From contig JAGTJX010000003.1 of the NCBI GenBank assembly GCA_023657465.1, forward strand, positions 375,889-439,888: a DNA stretch of 64,000 bases, written 5' to 3'. Each line of letters begins with the position of its first letter. Positions within the stretch are counted from its first letter, which is position 1. This DNA is from Lysobacteraceae bacterium (GTDB lineage Bacteria; Bdellovibrionota; UBA1018; JAGTJX01). Positions 42,079 through 52,045 of this stretch are shown piece by piece. A program made the translations under genes and the position numbers. The notes under the pieces are model-generated. The model worked only from the letters and a program-made list of their open reading frames with translations. It searched no databases and had not been told where the DNA came from.

Positions 42079-45000
42079 TTACGAGCAACCCATCGAGTTG
42101 CCGCAATTGAGACATTTGTAACAAGCGCCGTTTCTGACAGTGGTGTGTCCACAACCATCACACGGAGGAGCATCCCCCATCATCTCTGCGAGATGAGCTT
42201 GTGTTGAGTCTTTTGCTTCAACTGCAGTGAATGTCAGTGCGTCTTTTGTATCCGCAATCTGCTTCGCATCTCGAGCGATCTGCGCTGATGGATTCATAGG
42301 ATAGACTGCCGCAGCTGAACCTTTCTCAGCAGTGAGATCAATCGGAGCGATCTTTGGCTTCACTTGCACGAAGTCAGTACGATTCAGATACTCAAGTCCT
42401 AGTACGCGGAAGATGTAATCCACAACCGATGTCGCCATCTTGATGTTTGGATGTCCATCGACCATGCCTGAGGGCTCAAATCTCGTGAACGTGAACTTGT
42501 CCACGAACTCCTTGAGCGGAACTCCATATTGAAGACCTAAAGAGACTGCAATCGCGAAACAATTCATCATCGATCTGTAAGCAGCACCTTCTTTGTGCAT
42601 ATCGATGAACACTTCACCGATAGTGCCGTCTTCGTATTCACCCGTGCGGATATAGACCTTGTGACCTGCGACGTTTGCTTCTTGAGTGAAGCCGCGACGT
42701 TTTGCAGGCAATTTCGCTCGAATCGGCCCGAAAGAAACCGCAGTTGAAGGAATTGCTTTCACTTCAGTCAGTACAGGAGCGTCGCTTGAAACAGCTGCGC
42801 TGTTCCCCGCATCGCTCTTATCTTCTTTTTTATCCGACTTCGTCGACAAAGGCTGAGAGAGTTTGCAGCCATCGCGATAGAGAGCGACTGCTTTTAATCC
42901 CATTTTCCAACCGTCTTCGTGGATTTTTTCAATTTCTTCGACAGTGGTCTCATTTGGGAGATTCACTGTTTTAGAAATCGCACCCGAGAGGAATGGCTGA
43001 GTTGCAGCCATCATACGGATGTGACCCATCGGATCGATGAAACGTGTGCCCTTGTGTCCGCACTTGTTCGCGCAATCAAACACAGCGAGGTGTTCGTCTT
43101 TGATGAACGGTGCACCTTCGACTGTCATGGTTCCGCAGATTGCTTCATTTGCCTCGTTGATCTGCTTCTCTGTTAAACCATAGTGACGGAGCAGATTGAA
43201 TGTTGGGTTCGAAAAGGTTTTCTCATCGATGCCTAATTGCTTAAGAACATCTTCTCCGATTCCGTAGCGATTGAAGGCGCTAGAGAGTTCGAATGTGCCA
43301 GGGAGAGTTTTTACTAACTTCTCCAACATCACATCGTTGAACCCTTTTGATTTTAGGAAGCCCTCATTCACATGAGGTGTGCCTTTTAGGTTCATTGTTC
43401 CTAGAACATAAGTGATGATCGCATCGATTTGATATTGCGAGTATCCCAAGTTCTTGAGCGCGCTTGGAACGGATTGATTGACGATTTTGAAATATCCGCC
43501 GCCTGCTAGTTTTTTGAACTTCACGAGCGCGAAATCTGGTTCAATCCCAGTCGTATCGCAATCCATGAGGAGTCCGATCGTTCCAGTTGGAGCGAGCACT
43601 GTCGTCTGAGCATTACGGTAACCGTATTTCTCACCTAGAGCGACTGCTAAATCCCAGTCTTGTTTTGCAGCAGCGACGAGTTCTTTCGGAGCGTTCGCTT
43701 CGTCGATTTTGTAAGCAGCATCTCTGTGCTTATTCATGACCTTCAACATCGGTTCACGATTTTTCTCGAAACCTGGGAATGCTCCTAGGAGTGCTGCTTC
43801 TTCTGCACTGACTGCATACGAATGACCGCACATGATCGCAGTGATCGCGCCTGCTGTAGCAAATGCTGCTGGTGAATCATACGGAATGCCCTTGAGCATC
43901 AGCATCGTTCCTAAGTTTGCATAACCTAATCCTAGCGGGCGATAGTCATGTGAGTTCTTGCCAATTCGCTGAGTTGGATAGCTCGAGAGATCAACCAAAA
44001 TTTCTTGAGCAGTGATGAACACACGGCAAGCCTGACGGAATGAATTCACATCGAAGCTACCATCTGTTTTCATCATCTTCACTAAATTGATCGAAGCCAA
44101 GTTACAAGCAGAGTCGTTTAAGAACATGTACTCAGAACAAGGATTCGATGCATGGATGCGGTCCGTATTAGGACAGGTATGCCATTCATTGATCGTTGTA
44201 TCGTATTGAAGACCTGGATCCGCACAGGACCAAGCAGCCTCTGCCACTTTTCTCCAGAGTGTACGAGCTTTGTATGTATCGATGACTGCGCCGTTTGTGC
44301 GAGCCTTTGTCGTCCACTCTTTGTCATCGATGACAGCTTTCATGAAGTCATCACTGATGCGGACAGAGTTGTTCGAGTTCTGGCCTGCAACTGTACGATA
44401 AGCATCACCATTAAAATCGCTCGAGTAGCCGCCAGCGATCAACGCCGAAACTTTACGCTCTTCGCGCATTTTCCATGTGATGAAATCTTCGATCTCTGGG
44501 TGATCCATGTCCAAGCAAACCATTTTGGCTGCACGACGAGTAGTACCACCTGATTTCGTTGCTCCCGCTCCACGGTCTAACACTTCCAAGAAGCTAATGA
44601 GACCTGAGGAGAGCCCCCCTCCTGACAATTTTTCCTGACGACCACGAACGCGTGAGAAGTTCGTTCCTGTTCCTGATCCGTATTTGAAGAGACGAGCTTC
44701 GTTCTTCATCAAATCGAAAATAGACATGAGATCATCGTCTACTGACTGAATGAAGCACGCAGAGCACTGAGGGTTCTCATACGCATTCAGAGTCTCAATG
44801 GACTTGCCTGAGAGTGCGTCCCACTTCCAGTTACCGCCTGAGCCTTCGATGCCGTACTCATGGAATAAACCTAAATTGAACCAGACTGGCGAATTGAACG
44901 CGCCGACCTGATGGACGAGCATATAGGAGAGTTCTGCTTCGAACGTGTCGCCACCTTCTTCATTAAAGTATCCGGCCTTCACACCTTCGGTACGCAGCGT

Positions 45001-45384
45001 TTGCGCAATACGCTTCACTACTTGTCTGACAGAGGTTTCATGACCTGTGACAGGCACGCCTGCTTTACGGAAATATTTGGAAACGACAATATCAGTCGCT
45101 AATTGGGACCAGTCCGCAGGGACTTCAATGTCTTTCATTTCAAAAACAGAATGACCTTCTGTGTCTTTGATTTTTGAAGACGCTTTGCGATAAGTCACTT
45201 GATCCAGCGGATTGATGCCAGGAGTGGTGAACACGCGTTCAAACGATAATCCTTTGAAAGGAACTCCAACTGGAGTGGTTTTGAGTTTCAGTCCCGATGC
45301 AGTCTTGCTTTTCGCGCTGCGTTTGTTGCCTTGACTCGTTGTGTTTATATTTTCTTGAGACTGACGATCAATCATCCGTTCCAT
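42079..45384 (-). CDS. nrdJ: Vitamin B12-dependent ribonucleotide reductase (class II)
   Basis: 1,101 residues from the ATG at 45384, chosen because GGGGGAG lies 6 bases upstream; the frame extends 23 codons further. Class II features are seen in order: NPQCSACFIQSVDDDL, LFKYGSGTGTNFSRVR, NSNNSVRISDDFM, the active-site NPCSEYMFLNDSACNLASINL, PTGTIGLLMDCDTTGIEPDF, and a C-terminal zinc/redox tail with CDGCG and CYKCLNCGNSMGC. It reduces ribonucleotides to deoxyribonucleotides using adenosylcobalamin, without oxygen. No intein or interruption is seen. A NrdR-type box lies upstream. Confidence 0.96.
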   Translation of the reverse strand: MERMIDRQSQENINTTSQGNKRSAKSKTASGLKLKTTPVGVPFKGLSFERVFTTPGINPLDQVTYRKASSKIKDTEGHSVFEMKDIEVPADWSQLATDIVVSKYFRKAGVPVTGHETSVRQVVKRIAQTLRTEGVKAGYFNEEGGDTFEAELSYMLVHQVGAFNSPVWFNLGLFHEYGIEGSGGNWKWDALSGKSIETLNAYENPQCSACFIQSVDDDLMSIFDLMKNEARLFKYGSGTGTNFSRVRGRQEKLSGGGLSSGLISFLEVLDRGAGATKSGGTTRRAAKMVCLDMDHPEIEDFITWKMREERKVSALIAGGYSSDFNGDAYRTVAGQNSNNSVRISDDFMKAVIDDKEWTTKARTNGAVIDTYKARTLWRKVAEAAWSCADPGLQYDTTINEWHTCPNTDRIHASNPCSEYMFLNDSACNLASINLVKMMKTDGSFDVNSFRQACRVFITAQEILVDLSSYPTQRIGKNSHDYRPLGLGYANLGTMLMLKGIPYDSPAAFATAGAITAIMCGHSYAVSAEEAALLGAFPGFEKNREPMLKVMNKHRDAAYKIDEANAPKELVAAAKQDWDLAVALGEKYGYRNAQTTVLAPTGTIGLLMDCDTTGIEPDFALVKFKKLAGGGYFKIVNQSVPSALKNLGYSQYQIDAIITYVLGTMNLKGTPHVNEGFLKSKGFNDVMLEKLVKTLPGTFELSSAFNRYGIGEDVLKQLGIDEKTFSNPTFNLLRHYGLTEKQINEANEAICGTMTVEGAPFIKDEHLAVFDCANKCGHKGTRFIDPMGHIRMMAATQPFLSGAISKTVNLPNETTVEEIEKIHEDGWKMGLKAVALYRDGCKLSQPLSTKSDKKEDKSDAGNSAAVSSDAPVLTEVKAIPSTAVSFGPIRAKLPAKRRGFTQEANVAGHKVYIRTGEYEDGTIGEVFIDMHKEGAAYRSMMNCFAIAVSLGLQYGVPLKEFVDKFTFTRFEPSGMVDGHPNIKMATSVVDYIFRVLGLEYLNRTDFVQVKPKIAPIDLTAEKGSAAAVYPMNPSAQIARDAKQIADTKDALTFTAVEAKDSTQAHLAEMMGDAPPCDGCGHTTVRNGACYKCLNCGNSMGCS

Positions 45385-45475
45385 GGTGACTCCCCCGGCT
45401 TTAGTTTTTATTGTTTTTTCGACCAACTTCTTATGTTTTTGATTCTGGGGCATTTAGTAGTGTTTTGTCAAAGGT

Positions 45476-45495
45476 GACCACAATATATTGTGGTC
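45476..45495. promoter_or_regulatory. NrdR-box-like palindrome upstream of nrdJ
   Basis: GACCACAATATATTGTGGTC is a perfect 20-base palindrome 91 bases before the nrdJ start. It closely matches the known NrdR box core (ACAnnATATATnnTGT-like). NrdR is the ATP/dATP-sensing repressor of ribonucleotide reductase genes. NrdR sites usually come in pairs; a second exact copy was not found here. Confidence 0.75.
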
Positions 45496-45703
45496 GTCAA
45501 AATTTTGTCCACAAGGAATAGGTGTGAATAGCCCGCGTTAGGTGCTTTTACTTATTCAGTTTTTTCAGATTTTCCACATTTGTTCACAATTAATTTTTCC
45601 ACAATGCTGCACTGAATTAGTCGCTCTGAATCAGCTCTATGGGTCATCTTAGATCGGCTTATATTTCGATCTCACAGCACTCCCGCATGTTACAATCTTT
45701 CCC

Positions 45704-47758
45704 ATGAGAAAAACCATCCTAATATCAGCAATTTTCAGCTGTTTTCTGGGTAGTTTTTCGTTCGCTTCGTCTGTCAAAAAAGATCCCTCTCCTCATAGCG
45801 AAGCAAAACTCCTGACAGACTCTTCACACAAACGCATTGGTTTTTGGCTCAAAATGGATTCGCACTGGCACACGTATTGGAAGAATCCTGGCGATTCAGG
45901 ACTTCCAGTCCGCTTCGAGTGGGAACTTCCTTCGGGAATGACTGTGCAAGAACGCGAATGGCCAACTCCTGAACGCGTAGAAACAGCGGGAATCACGACG
46001 TTTGGTTATGAAGATGAGCTCTTGGTTTCGTTTGATGTGGGAACAAACGTGCAAACTCCCGTCGAGATCAAACTCATCGCAAAGTGGTTGATCTGCGAGA
46101 AGGTTTGTCTCCCTGCTAGCGCAGAATTAAAAGCACAATACATCCCCACAGAGACAACGGATTCAAAAACGGCAGCATTGTTTGCGGAGTTTGAGAAAAA
46201 AACTCCTACAGCTCTTGTTGGGAAAAATTCTGTAGAAGTTTCTGACGACTCTCTCGAATGGAATATCGACCTAAGCTCTCTGAAGACGATGCCGAAACGT
46301 TTTGAGTTCTTCATCCAGGAAAAAGGCATCGTCGATTACTCCGTTCCTGTAAAAATTTCTCGAAACAAAAATATCTTATCTCTGAAGCAGAAAAAATCCG
46401 AGTACGCAAAGTCAACTCCTGCTGAGTTACATGGGATATTGAAGCTCACTCCATTTAATAGCTTTTTTGTGACTGCGATAAACAAGACTCCCGTCACAAT
46501 AACAAACGAAACATCTTCAATATCCTCTCTTCTGAATTCAACTGACCTTGGATTCATCACCGCACTCCTCTTTGCATTCCTAGGCGGAATCATTCTGAAT
46601 CTCATGCCCTGCGTACTCCCAGTCATCTCTATTAAAGCATTGGGACTGATCAAGCATTCAGGATCACGTGGAGAGATGACGAAGAAAGGTTTACTCTTCT
46701 TACTGGGCGTTCTCACTTCATTCTGGGTTTTAGTAGGGGCGCTTTTTATTCTAAGGGCAGGTGGTGAATCTATCGGCTGGGGATTCCAACTTCAGTCTCC
46801 CCTATTCGTAGGACTACTAGCCTCTCTCATGCTTGCGATGAGCTTGAATCTCTTAGGAGTGTTTGAGTTTGGTCATTCGTTCGCCCTTGTTTCATCTCGA
46901 GTACAGACCGAGCATCCACTTGTTGAGAGTTTTCTCAGTGGTATTCTCACCACTTTAGTCTCTACTCCTTGCAGTGCACCTTTCATGGGATCAGCCTTGG
47001 GCTACGCACTCTCTCGTCCGCCTGTGGAATCTTGGATAATTTTCACAGCTCTTGGATTAGGAGTAGCTGCTCCGTTTACTTTGGTTTCTCTTGTTCCTGG
47101 GTTTTTGCGATTCCTACCTAAGCCTGGTGCTTGGATGGATACGTTTAAGAAACTTCTATCTCTCCCGCTGTTTGCTACTGTGGGCTGGCTCGTCTGGGTT
47201 TATGCCCTTCAAACAGAGCAGAGCACTTTAATTGGACTGGGTGTGAGCTTAGTCTTTCTAACAATTGCTCTTATTGTTTATGGAAGAATGATCTCAAATC
47301 CAAAAGGTTCAACCCCAGTCAGATCTGTATTGATTTTAGTCATGGGGATTTTGTTTCTGTCTATTTTCCCATGGAAACCTAGGATCAGCGCTCCTTCTTC
47401 ACACGATCACACTGCAGGAATTTGGCAGCCTTATTCGCGTGAGTTACTCGAAACGAATCTGAAGATGGGTAAAAGCGTATTCGTCGACTTCACTGCAGCT
47501 TGGTGTTTGAGTTGTCAGGTGAATAAGAAACTTGTCCTTGCACAGCCTGACATCGAGAAGGCATTCACAGAGAGTGGAATCGTCACACTTGAAGCTGACT
47601 GGACCAATGAGAACCCTGCAATCACCGATGCTTTACAGAAATTAGGCAGATCAGGTGTGCCGGTCTATGTATTCTACAAGGGCAATCAACATTTTATTTT
47701 ACCGGAAGTTTTAACCAAACAAATCGTCACTGACGCCATCGAAAGGAACAAAAAATGA
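45704..47758 (+). CDS. DsbD/ScsB-like thiol:disulfide interchange protein
   Basis: 684 residues in three parts. A signal peptide and N-terminal periplasmic domain (about 22-235) contain KWLICEKVCLPASAEL, the cysteine pair of DsbD/ScsB alpha domains. An eight-helix membrane domain (about 280-560) follows, with NLMPCVLPV and TLVSTPCSAPF, the pair of membrane cysteines. The C-terminal thioredoxin domain has AAWCLSCQVNKK. It moves reducing power from cytoplasmic thioredoxin to periplasmic thiol proteins. The long alpha domain resembles ScsB (copper-tolerance type) more than E. coli DsbD. The adjacent redoxin overlaps by 4 bases. Confidence 0.92.
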   Translation: MRKTILISAIFSCFLGSFSFASSVKKDPSPHSEAKLLTDSSHKRIGFWLKMDSHWHTYWKNPGDSGLPVRFEWELPSGMTVQEREWPTPERVETAGITTFGYEDELLVSFDVGTNVQTPVEIKLIAKWLICEKVCLPASAELKAQYIPTETTDSKTAALFAEFEKKTPTALVGKNSVEVSDDSLEWNIDLSSLKTMPKRFEFFIQEKGIVDYSVPVKISRNKNILSLKQKKSEYAKSTPAELHGILKLTPFNSFFVTAINKTPVTITNETSSISSLLNSTDLGFITALLFAFLGGIILNLMPCVLPVISIKALGLIKHSGSRGEMTKKGLLFLLGVLTSFWVLVGALFILRAGGESIGWGFQLQSPLFVGLLASLMLAMSLNLLGVFEFGHSFALVSSRVQTEHPLVESFLSGILTTLVSTPCSAPFMGSALGYALSRPPVESWIIFTALGLGVAAPFTLVSLVPGFLRFLPKPGAWMDTFKKLLSLPLFATVGWLVWVYALQTEQSTLIGLGVSLVFLTIALIVYGRMISNPKGSTPVRSVLILVMGILFLSIFPWKPRISAPSSHDHTAGIWQPYSRELLETNLKMGKSVFVDFTAAWCLSCQVNKKLVLAQPDIEKAFTESGIVTLEADWTNENPAITDALQKLGRSGVPVYVFYKGNQHFILPEVLTKQIVTDAIERNKK

Positions 47759-48366
47759 AGTGCATCATTGGAATTATCTTAGGACTCCTCATTGGATTTG
47801 CAACACCAGCATTCTCAGAGAATGCGCCAAAATCAGAATTCAAACCCGCCAAGGACTTCAAGCTGATGGTTCTCGGCACTCGTAAGCTCATGACTTTGGA
47901 ACAATTCAAAGGGGCTCCTCTCGTGCTTGAATGGAGTAATCCAGATTGTCCATTCGTACAGAAACATTACGACTCAGACAATATGCAGAAGCTTCAGAAG
48001 AAGTACACCGCTCTTGGTATTAAGTGGGGAATCGTATTTTCTGGTAAGACTGCGAAGATCAAAGAGAAGTTGCTCAAGAATTATTACCGCAGAGATAAGA
48101 AGATCGCAAAAGACGTGTTACTTCTCACTGATGAATCAGGAGACGCTGGCCATGATTATGGAGCTAAGACCACTCCTCACCTATTTGTGATTGATGCAAA
48201 ATCCAATCTCGTTTACTTCGGCGCCATTGATGATCATAGATCCGCTGACGACAATGGATTCGACAAGGCTAAGAACTTCGTCGCACCAGTCCTCGATGAT
48301 CTCATCGCTGGCAAGACACCCACACAAGAGCCTCAAGCTCCGTATGGGTGTTCAGTGAAGTACTAA
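47755..48366 (+). CDS. Exported thioredoxin/peroxiredoxin-like protein
   Basis: 203 residues with a signal peptide (KCIIGIILGLLIGFATPAFS) and an AhpC/TSA-type thioredoxin fold. The active segment is WSNPDCPFVQKHYDS, with one cysteine in place of a CxxC, and a second conserved cysteine lies in the final YGCSVKY. Other markers: the cis-Pro region KTTPHLFVID. It overlaps the DsbD/ScsB gene by 4 bases (ATGA), so it is probably the periplasmic partner reduced by it. Specific substrate unknown. Confidence 0.88.
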   Translation: MKCIIGIILGLLIGFATPAFSENAPKSEFKPAKDFKLMVLGTRKLMTLEQFKGAPLVLEWSNPDCPFVQKHYDSDNMQKLQKKYTALGIKWGIVFSGKTAKIKEKLLKNYYRRDKKIAKDVLLLTDESGDAGHDYGAKTTPHLFVIDAKSNLVYFGAIDDHRSADDNGFDKAKNFVAPVLDDLIAGKTPTQEPQAPYGCSVKY

Positions 48367-48383
48367 GGTGTCTTATCTTCTAT

Positions 48384-49466
48384 CTAGAAAGCCCTGACTT
48401 CATAATTGATTTTGGATGACTTCCTCTGCCATTCAAAGATGGGATCCTTAGTAACTACTGAGTTAAGCCTAATTGAAAGCCCAAATCGAGTTGGGTTCAG
48501 ACCAATATCCATATATCCATTTCCATTTGGCAGATAGATAGAAAACCAGCGACTCATTGATCCATCAAAAAGAGTGTCTCCTCTATGATTGTGAATAGAG
48601 AATCTAAAATTAAACATAGATCCATCATTCCAATCATCCGTCCAATTGAACCTAATCAATTGCTCCCTTGCAAGCTGCGACTCATAGTTTTCATCGATAT
48701 TACTGATTATTCTCCTCTGTAAGAAATCACCCGCAGCATTCTGATAGAGGCTCTCACCTAGAACTGCTTTTAGAGAAAGCAACTTTTGCTCAGGGTCTAA
48801 GAGTATTTTTATTTTCTCACTCTCACTCAGACTTGAATTGAGAAGTCCTACTATTGGCCGAATTTCATCAGAAGTCGAAGCCCCAAAGTTATCTCTAGCT
48901 GCCCAATAGAGTGCCTCGTGAGCATAGAGTGCAGATTGTGAGGTATAAGGTAATGCAAAAAATATTTCACTATCGAAAACTGTTTTCGTTGTTGCTTTGT
49001 CATAGTAAGCCGCAACCTCAAACGGGCATCCCTCTTTAGTGAATCTCGGATTAAAATCTTTAGGCAAAGCTCTTCTTACTTTTGAATCTAGTTTTGCATA
49101 AATAGAGTTTTTCATAATTTTTTTATGATAATGAAACAAATCAACACCCAACATATAAAGTGGACTGTCTACTGCACCAACAGATTCTCTAAACTGAGTA
49201 CGAGCTTCATTTTTGTATACTAGAAAAGTTCCTAGATCATATATGCCTGCCCAAGGATCATTCTCATTAGGATCTGCCTTCCTGACATTCCAGTTTAGTT
49301 CTGGATCTTGTTCAACTTCGAACACATCGAGCAGTTCAGCATAAGTGATTCGATCTTTTGCATCTCTGCACACAACCGCAATCCCCCCATGTCCTTCGCG
49401 CCCTGCCTGAGCACTGAAGCTCGAGATCAACACTATTCCTGTGACTAACATCATTTTTGTTTTCAT
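48384..49466 (-). CDS. Exported protein of unknown function, paralogue B
   Basis: About 360 residues from the ATG at 49466 (GTAGGAG upstream). It begins KTKMMLVTGIVLISSFSAQA-GREGHGGIA, a signal peptide and first mature residues that nearly equal those of the upstream paralogue at 49463-50698; the rest is divergent. A HEALYWAAR segment near residue 185 (paralogue A: HEAVYYLLRKY) could be a remnant metalloprotease helix, but the second histidine is missing. Its ATG overlaps the end of paralogue A (ATGA). Third gene of the TIGR02147 operon. Confidence 0.75.
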   Translation of the reverse strand: MKTKMMLVTGIVLISSFSAQAGREGHGGIAVVCRDAKDRITYAELLDVFEVEQDPELNWNVRKADPNENDPWAGIYDLGTFLVYKNEARTQFRESVGAVDSPLYMLGVDLFHYHKKIMKNSIYAKLDSKVRRALPKDFNPRFTKEGCPFEVAAYYDKATTKTVFDSEIFFALPYTSQSALYAHEALYWAARDNFGASTSDEIRPIVGLLNSSLSESEKIKILLDPEQKLLSLKAVLGESLYQNAAGDFLQRRIISNIDENYESQLAREQLIRFNWTDDWNDGSMFNFRFSIHNHRGDTLFDGSMSRWFSIYLPNGNGYMDIGLNPTRFGLSIRLNSVVTKDPIFEWQRKSSKINYEVRAF

Positions 49467-50698
49467 TTTAAATCTCCTACACAGATAGTTTGCTTCGGTG
49501 CAAATTTGATTTTTTTCCATTTTCTTTTTGCTTCTATTGAAACTTCAGTCCGATTCATATTATTCATTTGAGCTACTAATGATTTTCCTGAACGATCATT
49601 CGCGACAGAAGCCTCAACAACGAATGGATTTCTGAACATTTTAAAATCCTGACGAGAGAGCAAATCTTTATCAAGATAATCGGCAGCTTCATTTAATTGT
49701 TTTTCTTCAATGACTTTGTATTTTCTTTGATACTTTACACTCAAGTCTTCACAGGCAAGACGAGCATGCCCGATTGAACCATGATGTAATTTCATACTTA
49801 CATAGTGCTTTTTTTGATGAAAGACTAACTCACTGTCTATTGGATATCCGTCTGCAGAAGGATAAACATAATTTCCAGCCACTTCCCATCTCTGGAAGCT
49901 ACCCATTGATATTAAAAAACTGAAATCTCCTTTGTATGCTGTCGAGCATTCGATCAATCTCTCAAAAAGATCCAATGAATTTCCACATGAGATCATTCCC
50001 TCATCCTGTTCTTTGCGTAGCACTAGGATAGGAAGTTCCCCAGTCCAATTATTTTTGAGTACGTAAGATCTTGAAGTAACAAAATATTTTGCCGCATGAT
50101 TATAGAGAGCTGTTCCCATTTTATAATCTGTTTTCACTCTCAATATTTCACGTACGAACTCTCTCGCTAAATAGGAATCATCTATATCGTGATATTTACG
50201 TAACAAGTAGTAAACGGCTTCATGTAACGTTGTTGCCGCTTGATTCAGTACATCCATTTTATTAAAAATAACTGGATCAATGTATAAACGTCCATCTGAC
50301 CAAAAATTTGCAACTTGAACCGTCTTACAATTCTTACTATCAATGATGGGCTGAGCATCTTGAGTCAAAACGAGGAAGTCCGATGGTTCCTTTAACTCAA
50401 CTGTTCTCTGCCTCACCAATTTTATTGCGTTAATGATATTCACATATGCTTGATCTGGAATAGCTCCGTCAAACATACCTGGTAAGCTTAATAAGGAATC
50501 AACCTTTTTGAATTCAACTCCTAGCCTTCTACCTTCATATATATCGAGCAACTCAGTTGTTTCTTTACCTGATGTTGGATCGATACATACTTTAGCAATC
50601 CCCCCATGTCCTTCGCGCCCTGCTTGAGCACTGAAACTTGAGATCAACACTATTCCTGCGACTAACATCATTTTTGTTTTCATATTTTCTGCTTTCAT
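49463..50698 (-). CDS. Exported protein of unknown function, paralogue A
   Basis: 411 residues. The ATG at 50698 overlaps the regulator stop and follows GGGAGAGGG; a second ATG at 50683 begins the KTKMMLVAGIVLISSFSAQA signal peptide directly. The mature protein starts GREGHGGIAKVCID, shared with paralogue B, and contains HEAVYYLLRKYHD near residue 172. Otherwise no family is recognised. The two paralogues are in one operon under the TIGR02147 gene, an arrangement frequent in Bdellovibrio-like genomes for secreted proteins. Confidence 0.76.
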   Translation of the reverse strand: MKAENMKTKMMLVAGIVLISSFSAQAGREGHGGIAKVCIDPTSGKETTELLDIYEGRRLGVEFKKVDSLLSLPGMFDGAIPDQAYVNIINAIKLVRQRTVELKEPSDFLVLTQDAQPIIDSKNCKTVQVANFWSDGRLYIDPVIFNKMDVLNQAATTLHEAVYYLLRKYHDIDDSYLAREFVREILRVKTDYKMGTALYNHAAKYFVTSRSYVLKNNWTGELPILVLRKEQDEGMISCGNSLDLFERLIECSTAYKGDFSFLISMGSFQRWEVAGNYVYPSADGYPIDSELVFHQKKHYVSMKLHHGSIGHARLACEDLSVKYQRKYKVIEEKQLNEAADYLDKDLLSRQDFKMFRNPFVVEASVANDRSGKSLVAQMNNMNRTEVSIEAKRKWKKIKFAPKQTICVGDLK

Positions 50699-51576
50699 TT
50701 TCCCTCTCCCTTTGCTTTCATTTTTTTCGTTTCGACTATTTCCGTCACTGGAAACAGTGACACTGACAATTGATAAACTTCCTGATGATTCCCATTCTCA
50801 CTCATGAGAGCGTTTAGTTTTCTTCTGAATTCTTTAATAAGAGCCTGAGCTTCAGGAAGACGAGACGGATCCACTGCCATCGTCATTGATGTCTGAGATC
50901 TTTTTTTGAAATCGACTTGATCGAGCGCTTCACGTGCCTGATCAAGAATTTGTCCCTGCATCTTCTTAAATGCACCTGCAGTGAATTCATTGCCAATGGT
51001 GGTACTGAAACCGCCGGATGTATCTTTCCAGGATCCATCTGTTTGCACTTCGATGAGTCCAGCACGTGTGAGACGCTCGATCGCAATCTGGGCTTGAGCT
51101 ACAGTGATCTTCAGTGACTGAGCGATGAAAGAAGCGTCGGGTTTGAAGCCCTCTACGGTCATGAGTTCTAGTATTGCGTAGTGGTACCAGTCCGCCATGA
51201 TCCTAAACTGATCGAGCGACAGCTGCTGATACCCAGGCTCACTCCATGCTCCAGTACCAAGTGACTTCTTCGACTTAACAAAAGGCTTGAGATCCTCAGG
51301 CGACCAACCGAGCTTGGACGCGATCCCAAGTAGCGCCTTATTCCCTACCTTACGCTGACCCTTTAAGATCTTGGTGAGAGTAGAGACATCCATCTTCAGC
51401 GAGCGAGCAAAAGCACTCACCGTGTAGCGATTGTTCCTATCGCAACGGAGGAGATACTCTTCTTGAAGCTTTTGCCTGAAATTCATCTTGGGAAGCTGTT
51501 TACGCGAGTCACGAGCATCGCGCAATAGGTTTGACCAAATTGTTTGGGCAAAAAATCTTGCCCAAACTGATGCCAT
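50695..51576 (-). CDS. TIGR02147-family (DUF4423) regulator-like protein
   Basis: Up to 293 residues. An N-terminal helix-turn-helix (YTVSAFARSLKMDVSTLTKILKGQR) is followed by the TIGR02147 core with SLDQFRIMADWYHYAILEL and a second winged-helix-like part (ITVAQAQIAIERLTRAGLIEV), then a C-terminal region with SMTMAVDPSRLPEAQALIKEFR. The start at 51576 has no clear ribosome site; the Met at 51486 is an alternative. It is coupled by overlap to the two exported paralogues, so it is probably their local regulator. Confidence 0.87.
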   Translation of the reverse strand: MASVWARFFAQTIWSNLLRDARDSRKQLPKMNFRQKLQEEYLLRCDRNNRYTVSAFARSLKMDVSTLTKILKGQRKVGNKALLGIASKLGWSPEDLKPFVKSKKSLGTGAWSEPGYQQLSLDQFRIMADWYHYAILELMTVEGFKPDASFIAQSLKITVAQAQIAIERLTRAGLIEVQTDGSWKDTSGGFSTTIGNEFTAGAFKKMQGQILDQAREALDQVDFKKRSQTSMTMAVDPSRLPEAQALIKEFRRKLNALMSENGNHQEVYQLSVSLFPVTEIVETKKMKAKGEGK

Positions 51577-51622
51577 TTTAGAGGAAGGAACTCAGTACGC
51601 TGTTGTGGTGTTTAGAGATGCA

Positions 51623-52045
51623 CTAAGGCGTGAGTAGTCCTGTGTATGCTTTTCGATTCTGATAGATCACCGCTAAAGCCGCAATCAGCATAGGAATGCT
51701 TCGACTGAGTCCACCGGGCATCATTGAGAAGCCTAAACCCACGATATTAATGAGGACAGGCATGAGAATGATCATCGCAAGCGGCACACAGACGTTGAGT
51801 AACAAGCAGATGCCCGTCACAAGCTCAATGACCTTCACTAGATGCATCATGTAACCCGTATCCCAGAGACTCTTGATGAACTGATAGACCTGAGGCGCAA
51901 GCCCCAACCCCTCAAGAGGAATGATGGTTCCAATTGGTGAGTTTATTATGAGCACGTATCCTAAGACTGATCTTGCGACGAACACTCCGACAGAAAATAA
52001 ACTGAACTCCTGATTTAAAAAATGATTCCGTAACTTTAAGAACAT
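51623..52045 (-). CDS. DoxX-like membrane protein
   Basis: 140 residues with four membrane helices and the DoxX pattern: VARSVLGYVLIINSP at the first helix, HLVKVIELVTGICLLLN in the second and AMIILMPVLINIVGLG in the third. DoxX proteins are small quinone- or redox-linked membrane proteins whose role varies. It overlaps the end of the wecB-like gene by 10 bases, so it shares a transcript with it. Confidence 0.8.
   Translation of the reverse strand: MFLKLRNHFLNQEFSLFSVGVFVARSVLGYVLIINSPIGTIIPLEGLGLAPQVYQFIKSLWDTGYMMHLVKVIELVTGICLLLNVCVPLAMIILMPVLINIVGLGFSMMPGGLSRSIPMLIAALAVIYQNRKAYTGLLTP

Noticed and set aside
45496-45703. Cobalamin riboswitch or tRNA upstream of nrdJ or dsbD
   Set aside because: No B12-box-like core, no cloverleaf-compatible arms and no T-loop sequence seen in this gap.
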